This document shows positions 1 to 7,448 of a stretch of 56,447 nt of DNA, piece after piece (the stretch's first letter is position 1; each line of letters starts with the position of its first letter). The stretch is from Rhodoferax sp. GTDB taxonomy: Bacteria > Pseudomonadota > Gammaproteobacteria > Burkholderiales > Burkholderiaceae_C. Made by a program: the position numbers and the translations under genes. The stretch spans positions 1-56,447 of the forward strand of contig NZ_JANXUQ010000118.1 in NCBI RefSeq assembly GCF_025356155.1. The letters are read 5' to 3'. The notes under the pieces were generated by a model. The model made no database searches. It had not been told where the DNA came from and saw only the letters and a program-made list of their open reading frames with translations.

Positions 1-148
1 AAGAAGTGTGCGGCGCCATGGTGGGCCTGGTGCGCACGGTCAAGGCGCAGGGCATGGACCTGCATGCCGTGTCGGCGGGCGGTGGCTTGTCCATACCCTG
101 CGCCTTGACCGTGCGCACCAGGCCCACCATAGCGCCGCACACCTCTTG
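1..148. repeat. Fold-back inverted repeat inside lysA
   Basis: Bases 2-58 and 90-148 are inverted copies of the same lysA segment, separated by about 31 bases. The plus-strand arm reads lysA codons VCGAMVGLVRTVKAQGMD and continues into LHAVSAGGGLSIP, which is the expected downstream LysA sequence but on the wrong strand. The arms differ at three places I could see (GAA/GAG, GCC/GCT, GGC/GGT), all synonymous. The switch point lies in about 10 bases of microhomology (gtccataccc), because the LSIP codons resemble the reverse complement of the GMD codons. This looks like a template-switch or chimeric-read artefact at a contig end, or a real inverted partial duplication. Confidence 0.85.
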
Positions 149-733
149 CAAATGGCCGTAGTCCACACCTGAACCAATGTGCATATGCAGACCCTGCAGC
201 GCCAGCCCATTGCTGCGCACCTTGGCAAGCGCGGCGATCAAATCGCCATGCCAGATGCCATGTTTGCTGTGTTCACCACCCGTGTTGGTCTTGTTGCTGT
301 GGCCATGGCCAAAGCCGGGGTTGATACGCAGCCACACCGGGTGGCCGGGGCTGACCGCACCCAACTGGTCCAGCATGTCGATGGAGCCGCAATTGACGGG
401 AATACCCAGCGCTACCAAGCGTGGCAGTGTTGTGCGGTCCAGCAGGTCGGCCGTGAAGACGATTTCGGCATGTCCGGTGTGCAGGCCGGGCACATACCCC
501 GCGGCCAGTGCGCGCTCCACTTCACCCAGCGACACCGCGTCCACCATGACGCCTTCGCTTTTCAGCAGCCGCAGGATGTGGGTGTTGGAATTGGCCTTTT
601 GCGCAAACCGCACGACGTCAAAACGCCGCAGCGCTTGCACGCGGGCAGCAATGGTGGCAGCGTCATACACCCACAGCGGCGTGCCGTGTTGTTGGGCTAA
701 AGATGCGAGGGTAGAAGGAGTAAATGGATTCAT
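90..733 (-). CDS. lysA: Diaminopimelate decarboxylase, 3'-truncated
   Basis: LysA decarboxylates meso-diaminopimelate to L-lysine, the last step of lysine biosynthesis, using pyridoxal phosphate in the cytoplasm. About 214 N-terminal residues are present. They match the E. coli-type enzyme closely: WVYDAATI, FDVVRFAQKANSN with the PLP lysine at K46, VSLGEVERALAAGY, GHGHSNKTNTGGEHSKHGIW and HMHIGSGVDY. The start ATG is at 731-733. The gene is cut where the fold-back repeat begins, so the C-terminal half, with the catalytic cysteine and substrate loop, is missing from the correct strand. lysR is divergent across an 81-bp gap, as in E. coli, which supports both calls. Confidence 0.93.
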
Positions 734-782
734 GGACGAGATGATCTCAGTCCCAGTCCATTCAATCAATGCCATTTTTGTT

Positions 783-807
783 CTATATCTATTCAATATG
801 GATATAG
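783..807. promoter_or_regulatory. Probable LysR operator dyad
   Basis: The arms CTATATC and GATATAG are exact inverted copies separated by 11 bases, in the gap between divergent lysA and lysR. The T-N11-A geometry is typical of LysR-type operators. The site ends 7 bases before the lysR ATG, so it would also be placed for autoregulation. Seen directly; its function is inferred from position. Confidence 0.55.
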
Positions 808-814
808 TTAACAT

Positions 815-1885
815 ATGCCCCGCTCCACCAAGCCCCCAGCGACAACACCCCCAGGAGACTGGGCGCCTGGGCGTTCTGCGCAGCTCAAGGAGGAGCCCGC
901 ACAGCGGGCGGGGGACACGGAGCAGAACGCCCAGGTGCCCAGGCTCCGAGCGCGGACAGAACAAGCTCCGCAGCTAACCCACCGCCAGTTAGCCCTGTTC
1001 CGCGCCATCATGCTACACAGCAACCTCAGCCGCGCCGCGGACGTCACCAACTCCAGCCAGCCCACACTCAGCCGCGAACTGGCCAGACTGGAATACCTAC
1101 TGGGCTTTGCATTGTTCGACCGCGTACGCGGCCGTCTGCGCCCAACGGCCAGAGCCTTGGCCCTGATGCAGGAGGTGGAACGCTCCTTCATCGGCCTGGA
1201 GCAGATAGCAGCCCGCGCGCAAGAGTTGCGCACCCTCTCCACCGGCCGCCTGCGCCTGGCCTGTCTGCCCGCGTTAGCCCACGCGCTGGTGCCCCAAGCC
1301 CTGATGCACTTCAGCAAAACCCAGCCCGAGGCCAGCGTCAGCGTAGTGCCGCTGGAGTCACCCTGGCTGGAACAGGCTTTGAGCGAACAACGCTTCGATA
1401 TCGGCCTGGGCGAAACCACAGAAGCGCCCACCGGCGTGGAATTGCGTGGCCTGCTCAAAGCCAACGAGGTAGCAGTGCTGCCCCCTGGCCACCGCCTGTG
1501 CAGCCGCACCGTGCTGCAACCAAAAGACTTTGAGGGCGAACGATTTGTCAGCCTTGCTGAGGGAGATACCTACCGCCAGGCCATAGACGCGATGTTTTCA
1601 AAAGCCGGCGTGCAGCGCGCCCTGCTTTTGGAAACGGTCAGCGCTGTAGCGGTCTGCGCCATGGTGCAACAGCGTTTGGGCGTGGCCATCGTCAATCCGC
1701 TGACAGCAGCAGCCATGGCTGGCCCCACGCTGATAGTGAAGCCTTTGGCGATGGCCATTCCGTTCAGCGTGGGCTTGCTGTTGCCGCAGGTAGCCACGCC
1801 GCACCCGCTAAGGGATGCGCTGGTGGAGGCTATCCTGCAAAGTGCAGGGGGGACTATCATTGGAGCGACGCTTCCAGCACACTGA
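815..1885 (+). CDS. lysR: LysR regulator of lysA
   Basis: A transcriptional regulator of 356 residues. It should activate lysA in response to diaminopimelate and repress itself, by analogy with E. coli LysR. The winged helix-turn-helix begins near residue 55 (LTHRQLALFRAIM, SSQPTLSRELARLE, FDRVRGRLRPT). The effector domain carries E. coli LysR-like stretches such as RLACLP, ESPWLEQ, VCAMVQQRLGVAIVNPLTA and IPFSVGLLLPQ. About 50 extra N-terminal residues precede the HTH; they are encoded mainly by a nested inverted repeat and no family member is expected to need them. No ATG lies closer to the HTH and the Shine-Dalgarno at 815 is weak, so the true start is uncertain. Confidence 0.88.
   Translation: MPRSTKPPATTPPGDWAPGRSAQLKEEPAQRAGDTEQNAQVPRLRARTEQAPQLTHRQLALFRAIMLHSNLSRAADVTNSSQPTLSRELARLEYLLGFALFDRVRGRLRPTARALALMQEVERSFIGLEQIAARAQELRTLSTGRLRLACLPALAHALVPQALMHFSKTQPEASVSVVPLESPWLEQALSEQRFDIGLGETTEAPTGVELRGLLKANEVAVLPPGHRLCSRTVLQPKDFEGERFVSLAEGDTYRQAIDAMFSKAGVQRALLLETVSAVAVCAMVQQRLGVAIVNPLTAAAMAGPTLIVKPLAMAIPFSVGLLLPQVATPHPLRDALVEAILQSAGGTIIGATLPAH
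854..947. repeat. Nested palindromic element in lysR 5' end
   Basis: Arms at 854-880 and 921-947 pair over 27 positions with about three mismatches; the core cctgggcgttctgc / gcagaacgcccagg is exact. The loop holds a second hairpin (gcccgc-aca-gcgggc, 895-909). The element lies in frame within the N-terminal extension of LysR. Its size and nested stems resemble REP/BIME-type interspersed palindromes, which is an inference; no second copy was found in this window. Confidence 0.6.
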
Positions 1886-1895
1886 CTTTGACCCA

Positions 1896-2735
1896 ATGGC
1901 AACCACCACCACCCACCCCTCTTTCGTTGAATTCCGCAGCCTAAGCTTCAGTTACGGCGACCACACAGTCCTGGACAATGTCTCGCTGCACATTCCCAAA
2001 GGCAAGGTCACCGCCGTGATCGGCCCCATGGGGGCAGGCAAAACGACCACCTTGCGGCTGATGGGCGGCGAGCAAAAGGCGCAATCCGGCGAGATGCTGT
2101 TTGATGGCCAGGATGTAGGCCGCATGGAGCAACAGCAGCTCTACGCCGCGCGCCGGCGCATGGGCATGCTGTTCCAGTTTGGCGCGCTGTTTGCCGACTC
2201 CACCGTGTTCGAAAACGTGGCCTTTCCGCTGCGCGAGCACACGGATCTGCCAGAAGCCTTGATACGCGACATCGTGCTGATGAAGCTCAACGCAGTGGGC
2301 TTGCGCGGTGCACGCGATTTGTTTCCGAGCGAAGTGTCGGGCGGCATGGCGCGGCGCATTGCGCTGGCCCGCGCGATTGCGCTGGACCCTGAACTGGTGA
2401 TGTATGACGAGCCGTTTTCCGGCCTCGACCCCATCTCCCTGAAGACCGCAGCCAAGCTGATTCGCCAGTTGAATGACTCCATGGGGTTGACCAGCGTGTT
2501 TGTATCGCATGAACTCAAACAGACACTGGCGATCGCCGACCACGTCATCGTGCTGGCCAATGGCAAAGTCGCCATGGAAGGCACACCCGATGACGTGCGC
2601 AACAGCAGCGATGCGTTGGTCTATCAATATGTGAACGCCAAGCCCGACGGGCCTGTGCGTTTTCACTTCCCTGGGCGGGCAGTGGACGAGGACTTTGCGC
2701 TGGCGGGCGTCTCCGGTGCAGCCGAGGTGCGTTAA
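1896..2735 (+). CDS. mlaF: MlaF-type phospholipid transport ATPase, orphan
   Basis: ABC ATPase of 279 residues of the Mla/Mce lipid-transport type, which powers phospholipid movement between the membranes. Walker A is GPMGAGKT (S replaced by M after GP), signature SEVSGGMARR, Walker B ELVMYDEPFSGLDP. The C-terminal extension (YQYVNAKPDGPVRFHFPG) is characteristic of betaproteobacterial MlaF. The ATG at 1896 is preferred over an upstream frame that overlaps lysR; it lies 10 bases after the lysR stop. No MlaE, MlaD, MlaC or MlaB gene is adjacent, so this copy must work with subunits encoded elsewhere or is a duplicate. A separate Mla-like operon with its own ATPase is at 34.8-38.2 kb. Confidence 0.85.
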   Translation: MATTTTHPSFVEFRSLSFSYGDHTVLDNVSLHIPKGKVTAVIGPMGAGKTTTLRLMGGEQKAQSGEMLFDGQDVGRMEQQQLYAARRRMGMLFQFGALFADSTVFENVAFPLREHTDLPEALIRDIVLMKLNAVGLRGARDLFPSEVSGGMARRIALARAIALDPELVMYDEPFSGLDPISLKTAAKLIRQLNDSMGLTSVFVSHELKQTLAIADHVIVLANGKVAMEGTPDDVRNSSDALVYQYVNAKPDGPVRFHFPGRAVDEDFALAGVSGAAEVR

Positions 2736-2777
2736 ATCCGGCGTTTGCGACGCCACCCATTGTTACAAAACATCCAT

Positions 2778-2799
2778 ATACCATCCGCCTGGATGGTAT
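2778..2799. promoter_or_regulatory. Probable RHH operator
   Basis: A perfect dyad, ATACCATCC-GCCT-GGATGGTAT (9-bp arms, 4-bp spacer), sits 12 bases before the start of the ribbon-helix-helix gene. Position and symmetry suggest an autoregulatory operator overlapping the promoter. Inference from context. Confidence 0.5.
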
Positions 2800-2811
2800 T
2801 AAGATGGCGGA

Positions 2812-3237
2812 ATGTTAAAAACACCCGCCCCTCTGGCCGACGTGCCCAAACTGGCTGAGTCCGAAAAAATCACCATCAACCTCGGTTTTGTCGATTTGGG
2901 ACAGATCGATTTGCTCGTCGCTGAGCGCTTTTACAGCAACCGCACAGACTTCATCCGCACCGCAATCCGCAACCAGTTGGGCACCCACGCAGACGCTGTC
3001 CGCCAAGTGGTAACGCGCAAGACGCTGGTGCTGGGCTTGCAGCATTTCAGTGTGGACGACCTCACCAAACTGCAACGGGCGCAAGAGCAACTGCACATCC
3101 GCGTGCTCGGCCTGGCCAGCATTGCCCATGACGTGACACCGGAACTGGCCCTGGCCACGATTGCGTCCCTGCACGTGCTCGGCGCGCTGCATGCAAGCCC
3201 GGCGGTCAAGGCGGCTTTGGCGGGTCGCATCACCTGA
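2812..3237 (+). CDS. CopG/RHH-type transcriptional regulator
   Basis: A 141-residue protein. The N-terminal part (ITINLGFVDLGQIDLLVAERFYSNRTDFIRTAIRNQL, in pieces) has the beta-strand plus two-helix pattern of ribbon-helix-helix DNA-binding proteins, including the NRTDFIRTAIR helix. The remaining 90 residues (VTRKTLVLGL...HDVTPELALATIASLHVLGALHAS) are a family-specific tail. Such genes commonly precede PHB-depolymerase-type esterases in Burkholderiales, as here, 34 bases upstream. The perfect dyad upstream suggests autoregulation. Likely role is control of the esterase; target and signal are unknown. Confidence 0.7.
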   Translation: MLKTPAPLADVPKLAESEKITINLGFVDLGQIDLLVAERFYSNRTDFIRTAIRNQLGTHADAVRQVVTRKTLVLGLQHFSVDDLTKLQRAQEQLHIRVLGLASIAHDVTPELALATIASLHVLGALHASPAVKAALAGRIT

Positions 3238-3271
3238 TGCGTCTCACCCCCAACCATCCAAGAAAGACTAC

Positions 3272-4393
3272 ATGAACACCCAGACCCCATTCCAAACGAT
3301 GATGCGCGAAGCCACGCGGTTGACACAAGCCGGCCAGTTGCAAGCGGCCACACAGGCCCTGCAACGCGCACTGGGTGGCGGGGTGCAGCCGTCCCCGGAG
3401 GATACCCCCGCGATGCAAGCCACCCGGGCAGATGATCAGTCCCTGATTCTGGATGGTTGCGTGTTTGAAACCGGTGAACGCACCACGGCCCGCACGCACA
3501 CAGGTGTTGACCAAGACACCTTCACCACGGCCAGCTACACCCACGCGGGCATCACACGGCGATACAAGCTCTACACACCGCCGTGCACCGCGGGGCAAGC
3601 GTCGGCGCTGGTTGTCATGCTGCACGGTTGCACCCAGAATCCCGACGACTTTGCCGCAGGCACTGGCATGAACGCACTGGCCCGCGAGCAGGGCTTCATG
3701 GTGCTCTACCCCGAACAGGCGCAAGACGCCAACCCCCAACGCTGCTGGAACTGGTTCAAGCACAACCACCAAAAACGCGGCAGTGGTGAACCGGCCTTGA
3801 TCGCCAGCCTGGCCCAGACGCTCGCGCAGCAGCATGGCATCAACCCGCGCCGGGTGTATGTCGCCGGTCTGTCCGCCGGTGGCGCCATGGCGGCCATCGT
3901 TGCGGCGGCGTATCCCGATGTGTTTGCGGCGGCAGGCGTGCACTCGGGCCTGCCCAGCGGTGCCGCTGGAAATGTGGCCGAAGCGCTGATGGCGATGAAA
4001 AACGGCAGTGCGCGTAGCGGTGTCGTGGTACAGCAAGCCGTGCCGACCATTGTTTTCCACGGAGACAAGGACCCAACCGTTCATCCCCGCAATGGAGAGC
4101 AAGTGTTGGCTGCCGTACTCGCCAGCCAGACAAACGGCACCGGATCGACGGCTGAAGCCAAGGCTGCCTCCAGTGTCGAGCGCGGCATATCGCCACGCGG
4201 GCGGCGCTTTACACAGACCACGTATCGCGATGCTACGGGAGCCCCTTTGGCCGAACACTGGGTTCTGCACGGAGCAGGGCACGCATGGTCGGGTGGATCG
4301 GCCAGCGGCTCCTACACCGACGCGACGGGGCCGGACGCGACGCGCGAGATGGTGCGCTTCTTTTTCTCCCAGCCCCGTGCAAGCACACACTGA
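3272..4393 (+). CDS. PHB depolymerase family esterase
   Basis: An alpha/beta hydrolase of 373 residues of the esterase PHB-depolymerase (LpqC-like) family, expected to cleave polyhydroxybutyrate or other polyester or acyl esters. Visible motifs are the oxyanion segment VVMLHGCTQNPDDFA (about 114-128), the lipase box GLSAGG with nucleophile S201, an acidic region FHGDKDPTVH and the histidine segment HGAGHAWSGG. No clear signal peptide is present, which points to a cytoplasmic or non-classically located enzyme. The ATG at 3272 was chosen because it follows AAGAAAGA and leaves no overlap with the RHH gene; an upstream frame extension would overlap that gene. Confidence 0.85.
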   Translation: MNTQTPFQTMMREATRLTQAGQLQAATQALQRALGGGVQPSPEDTPAMQATRADDQSLILDGCVFETGERTTARTHTGVDQDTFTTASYTHAGITRRYKLYTPPCTAGQASALVVMLHGCTQNPDDFAAGTGMNALAREQGFMVLYPEQAQDANPQRCWNWFKHNHQKRGSGEPALIASLAQTLAQQHGINPRRVYVAGLSAGGAMAAIVAAAYPDVFAAAGVHSGLPSGAAGNVAEALMAMKNGSARSGVVVQQAVPTIVFHGDKDPTVHPRNGEQVLAAVLASQTNGTGSTAEAKAASSVERGISPRGRRFTQTTYRDATGAPLAEHWVLHGAGHAWSGGSASGSYTDATGPDATREMVRFFFSQPRASTH

Positions 4394-4424
4394 GGGTGCT
4401 TGTCCTCCGCTGCTACCGGGGGCG

Positions 4425-4910
4425 TTAGACCGCTTGGCGCACGCGGTCCCACGAATCGCGTGAAGCATCACGCGCATGTTCCCACGACAGGCTGGATGTG
4501 CCGCGCACCGTGTCCCAGTCGCGCGCCATATCGGGCTCGATGTCATCAAAGCCGCGGTCACCGTATTTGGCTGCCGAATGGATGCCAAACACATAGGCCG
4601 GACCGTAATCGTCGAAACTTGACCCGCTACTGACATAGGGGCGACCCGCATAGTTGTCGCGCCAGTAGGCGTATTCAACGGTGGGATCTATAGACTCGGC
4701 GACGCCCTTTCCCGCCAAGCCGCCAACAATGGCACCCACAGCGGCGCCAATAATGGTCCCCACAGGGCCGACCACGGTACCGGCGGCTGCACCAGCGGCT
4801 GCGCCACCCAGTGCAGCGCCCACTCCCGTGCCAACGGGATGCGCGCCCGGTTCGTCGGTAATCGGATCGCGATTGGCGTTTTTCCGTTCAATTGTTTCTG
4901 TGTTTTGCAT
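4425..4910 (-). CDS. Glycine-zipper membrane protein
   Basis: A 161-residue protein of unknown function. Residues 28-72 form a glycine-zipper membrane segment (GTGVGAALGGAAAGAAAG, VGTIIGAAVGAIVGGLAG). The acidic, aromatic C-terminal half has YAYWRDNYAGRPY, FDDYGPAYVFG and WEHARDASRDSWDRVRQ motifs seen in small stress proteins of Comamonadaceae. The ATG at 4910 follows a GTGAG-like ribosome site; a longer frame would add 14 residues. A copy of the Crp/Fnr-type dyad lies 126 bases upstream with a -10, so expression is probably tied to the stress-island regulon although the gene lies 14 kb away. It converges on the esterase. Confidence 0.75.
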   Translation of the reverse strand: MQNTETIERKNANRDPITDEPGAHPVGTGVGAALGGAAAGAAAGTVVGPVGTIIGAAVGAIVGGLAGKGVAESIDPTVEYAYWRDNYAGRPYVSSGSSFDDYGPAYVFGIHSAAKYGDRGFDDIEPDMARDWDTVRGTSSLSWEHARDASRDSWDRVRQAV

Positions 4911-5001
4911 GGTCGACTCACTTTTAAAAGTAGATGGATGAACACGCCACATTCAACAAGCCTTCGTGCGACTGCACCGTTGTTGTTGTTGCGGCTGCCA
5001 C

Positions 5002-5043
5002 ATAGTCGTCCAGTGCACCGCAGCCATCTGTGCGTCAACACAC
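5002..5043 (-). promoter_or_regulatory. Stress-regulon promoter S1 (glycine-zipper gene)
   Basis: On the minus strand: GTGTG-TTGA-CGCAC (5030-5043) followed by AGA. The -10 candidate GACTAT (5002-5007) begins 22 bp after the dyad. It faces the glycine-zipper gene starting at 4910. Confidence 0.6.
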
Positions 5044-5154
5044 GACCTGATGAAATGGCGCGGTATTTATATTCAGGCCCTCCGAGGGACACCGCACAGA
5101 TGGGGGCAGTTTTCCTAACTTTTTGTCAGTTCGCTTGCCTTAACCAGCCGGTTC

Positions 5155-5930
5155 GCGTGCGCCAGTCAGACACCGTCAGTCGCCAAGGCGGGGACGAATT
5201 TGTACGGCGGCAAAGAGCTCCCTGTCGGCGTGAGCATTGGAGCGGCGGGAATTCGTGTTGCATTGCCAGCCCAAGATCGGGCTACGCGGCGGTGCCATTG
5301 TGGGTGTAGAGGCACTCATCCGCTGGCAGCATCCCAAGCACGGCCTGCTCCAGCCCAGGGACTTCGTGCCCACTGCCGAAGACTGCGGACTGATCCGCCC
5401 GATTGGCCGCTGGGTCTTGCAGGAAGCCTGTCGGCACGCCCAAGCGTGGCTGCCGGCTGGCCTGCCACCCATCATCATGGCCGTCTCAACGCATCGGCTC
5501 TGGAGTTTCGCGATGAAGACTTTCTGGAAAGCCTGCACGCCACACTGGAAGAAACACGGCTTGGTCCACACTTCCTGGAGATTGAACTCACCGAGAGCGT
5601 GTTGATTCGAAACGCAGAGGCCGCAAGGTCCGTAGTGCATGCCATCGCCACAATGGGGGTCAAGCTGGCCATAGACGATTTTGGAACCGGATACTCCAGC
5701 CTGAGTTATCTGCAACGGTTTCCCATCCATACGCTGAAGATCGACAAGTCGTTTGTGAACCAGATGACCAGCAATGCGGACGACGCCAGTATTGTCAACG
5801 CCATCATCAGCATGGGCAAAAGCCCGAGGCAGCGCCTGATCGCAGAAGGCGTGGAAACGCCGGAACAACACGCCAGCCTGCTGGCGCAGCGCACGCCCAT
5901 CCTGTTGCCTGACTCGGGGGGCATGGTGCA
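5155..5930 (+). pseudogene. Decayed GGDEF-EAL gene
   Basis: A remnant of a c-di-GMP turnover protein in at least three frames. It starts with a GGDEF signature (SDTVSRQGGDEFV, near 5163-5201), jumps to the end of a GGDEF domain (ELPVGVSIGA, near 5218-5247), then to an EAL start (REFVLHCQPKIGLRGG, EALIRWQHP) in another frame. That frame shifts near 5490 into NASALEFRDEDF, IELTESVLI and DDFGTGYSSLSYL, and runs to IAEGVETPEQHASLL. The expected end (AQGYLFSRP) is missing. Most of GGDEF and the inter-domain link are deleted. It cannot make a working enzyme. An intact homologue lies at 25759-27519. Confidence 0.85.
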
Positions 5931-6136
5931 AACAATGGCACTACCAAATATATAGCAAACTATTCAATAAAGACGAGGGCTAGAGGCACTTTTTCCTCTG
6001 ATGCCGCTAAAACAAACCTGAATTGGGTGTTACTTCATGCTGCGAGGAGTACCAAAGGTTACAAAATGGGTGCGGAGGCGTCGAATAATCCGCCATCCAC
6101 CGGCGAAGATATGCCGATTGATCGCAGAGGTAACCA

Positions 6137-7414
6137 ATGAAGCCAAAAAACACCGCATTTGCCAGCACCGCCATGGCGGCCGCCATTCTGCATCTGTGCA
6201 CGCCGTTCCAGGCGCACGCCATGGACTCGTTTGATGCGGGCAGCAAGCTGCTGTTGCTGGACGCAGTGTCCTTGGGCGGCGCCACCTACAACCAGGTGCA
6301 GGCGACCGTCAATGCGTATACGCTGCTGGGCGTGGATGGCGGCACGCCAAGCGCGGACACGTTTGATGCGGTCACCAATCTGCTCACGCTGGGGGCGGTC
6401 ACGTTCCAGGGAAACACCTACAACAACGTGCGCGTGAGGATCACGTCTTACAGCCTGCTCAGCGTGGGCGCCACACCCGGCACAGGTGCCGTCTACGCCA
6501 CCATGGCCGGTGCCAGCCTTGGTGCGGGTGCCAGCCTGAATGGGGCCATCCCCTTCCCGGCCAACAACGCGTGGAACACCGATGTGTCTGGCGCTGCGGT
6601 AGACCCCAACTCCGACGCGTTGATTTCCAGCATCGGCCTGACCCGCGGCCTGCACCCGGACTTTGGCTCCGGCCTGTATGAGGGTGCGCCGATTGGCATT
6701 CCGTATGTGGTGGTGTCTTCAGCGCAGCCCAAGGTGGCTATCACGTTCACCGACTATGGTGATGAAAGCGACCCTGGCCCTTACCCCGTGCCAGCGAACG
6801 CGCCCATCGAAGGCCAGCAGTCCAACGGCGGCGCTTTTGGCGGCGACCGCCACGTGCTGGTGGTGGACCGCGATGCCAACCTGTTGTACGAGATGGGCAA
6901 TTCCTACCCACAAGGCAACGGCAGCTGGAAGGCCAGTGGTGGCGCCGTATTCCACCTGAACTCCAACACCGTGCGCCCCGGCGGACGGCCGGGCTGGACC
7001 AGCGCCGATGCGGCCGGCCTGCCCATCTTCCCCGGCTTGGCGCGTTATGACGAAGCGGCCACCGGTGTGATCCGCCATGCGCTGCGCTTCACGGTCAGCA
7101 CCACCCGCAAGGCCTATGTTCCGCCGGCCACCCACTGGGCATCGAGCAACACCAGCGCCAATGTGCCGCCCATGGGCATGCGGGTCCGGCTTAAGGCAAG
7201 TTATGTGATACCTGCCAGCTTCAGCACCGAGAGCCGGGCCATTCTGCAAAGCATGAAGACCTACGGCATGCTGCTGGCAGACAACGGCTCCAACTGGTAT
7301 GTCAGCGGCGCTCCCGATCCGCGCTGGAACAATGACAAGCTGAACTCCGAGCTGGGCAGTGTCAAAGGCGCGAGTTTTGAAGTAGTGCGCATGGACGGCA
7401 TGGTGACACCGTAA
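6137..7414 (+). CDS. Exported protein with duplicated N-terminal module
   Basis: A 425-residue protein of unknown function. A signal peptide ends near residue 28 (PFQAHA). Two tandem modules of about 40 residues follow: F-DAGSKLLLLDAVSLGGATYNQV and TFDAVTNLLTLGAVTFQGNTYNNV, each ending in a YxLL(G/S)V motif. From about residue 130 comes a conserved-looking domain with NNAWNTDVSGAAVDPNSDALI, GIPYVVV, FGGDRHVLVVDRDANLLYEM, PGLARYDEA and WNNDKLNSELG. It would be periplasmic or secreted. The start at 6137 has a good GAGGT ribosome site. No enzyme motif was recognised. It converges on the next gene with only 34 bases between. Confidence 0.75.
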   Translation: MKPKNTAFASTAMAAAILHLCTPFQAHAMDSFDAGSKLLLLDAVSLGGATYNQVQATVNAYTLLGVDGGTPSADTFDAVTNLLTLGAVTFQGNTYNNVRVRITSYSLLSVGATPGTGAVYATMAGASLGAGASLNGAIPFPANNAWNTDVSGAAVDPNSDALISSIGLTRGLHPDFGSGLYEGAPIGIPYVVVSSAQPKVAITFTDYGDESDPGPYPVPANAPIEGQQSNGGAFGGDRHVLVVDRDANLLYEMGNSYPQGNGSWKASGGAVFHLNSNTVRPGGRPGWTSADAAGLPIFPGLARYDEAATGVIRHALRFTVSTTRKAYVPPATHWASSNTSANVPPMGMRVRLKASYVIPASFSTESRAILQSMKTYGMLLADNGSNWYVSGAPDPRWNNDKLNSELGSVKGASFEVVRMDGMVTP

Positions 7415-7448
7415 CCCCGCGTAAACCCACATAACCCCCAGGTAATTC

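Noticed and set aside
5084-5102. GAGGG-ACAC-CGCAC-AGA near the GGDEF-EAL remnant
   Set aside because: Left half-site does not match and no gene follows; treated as chance.
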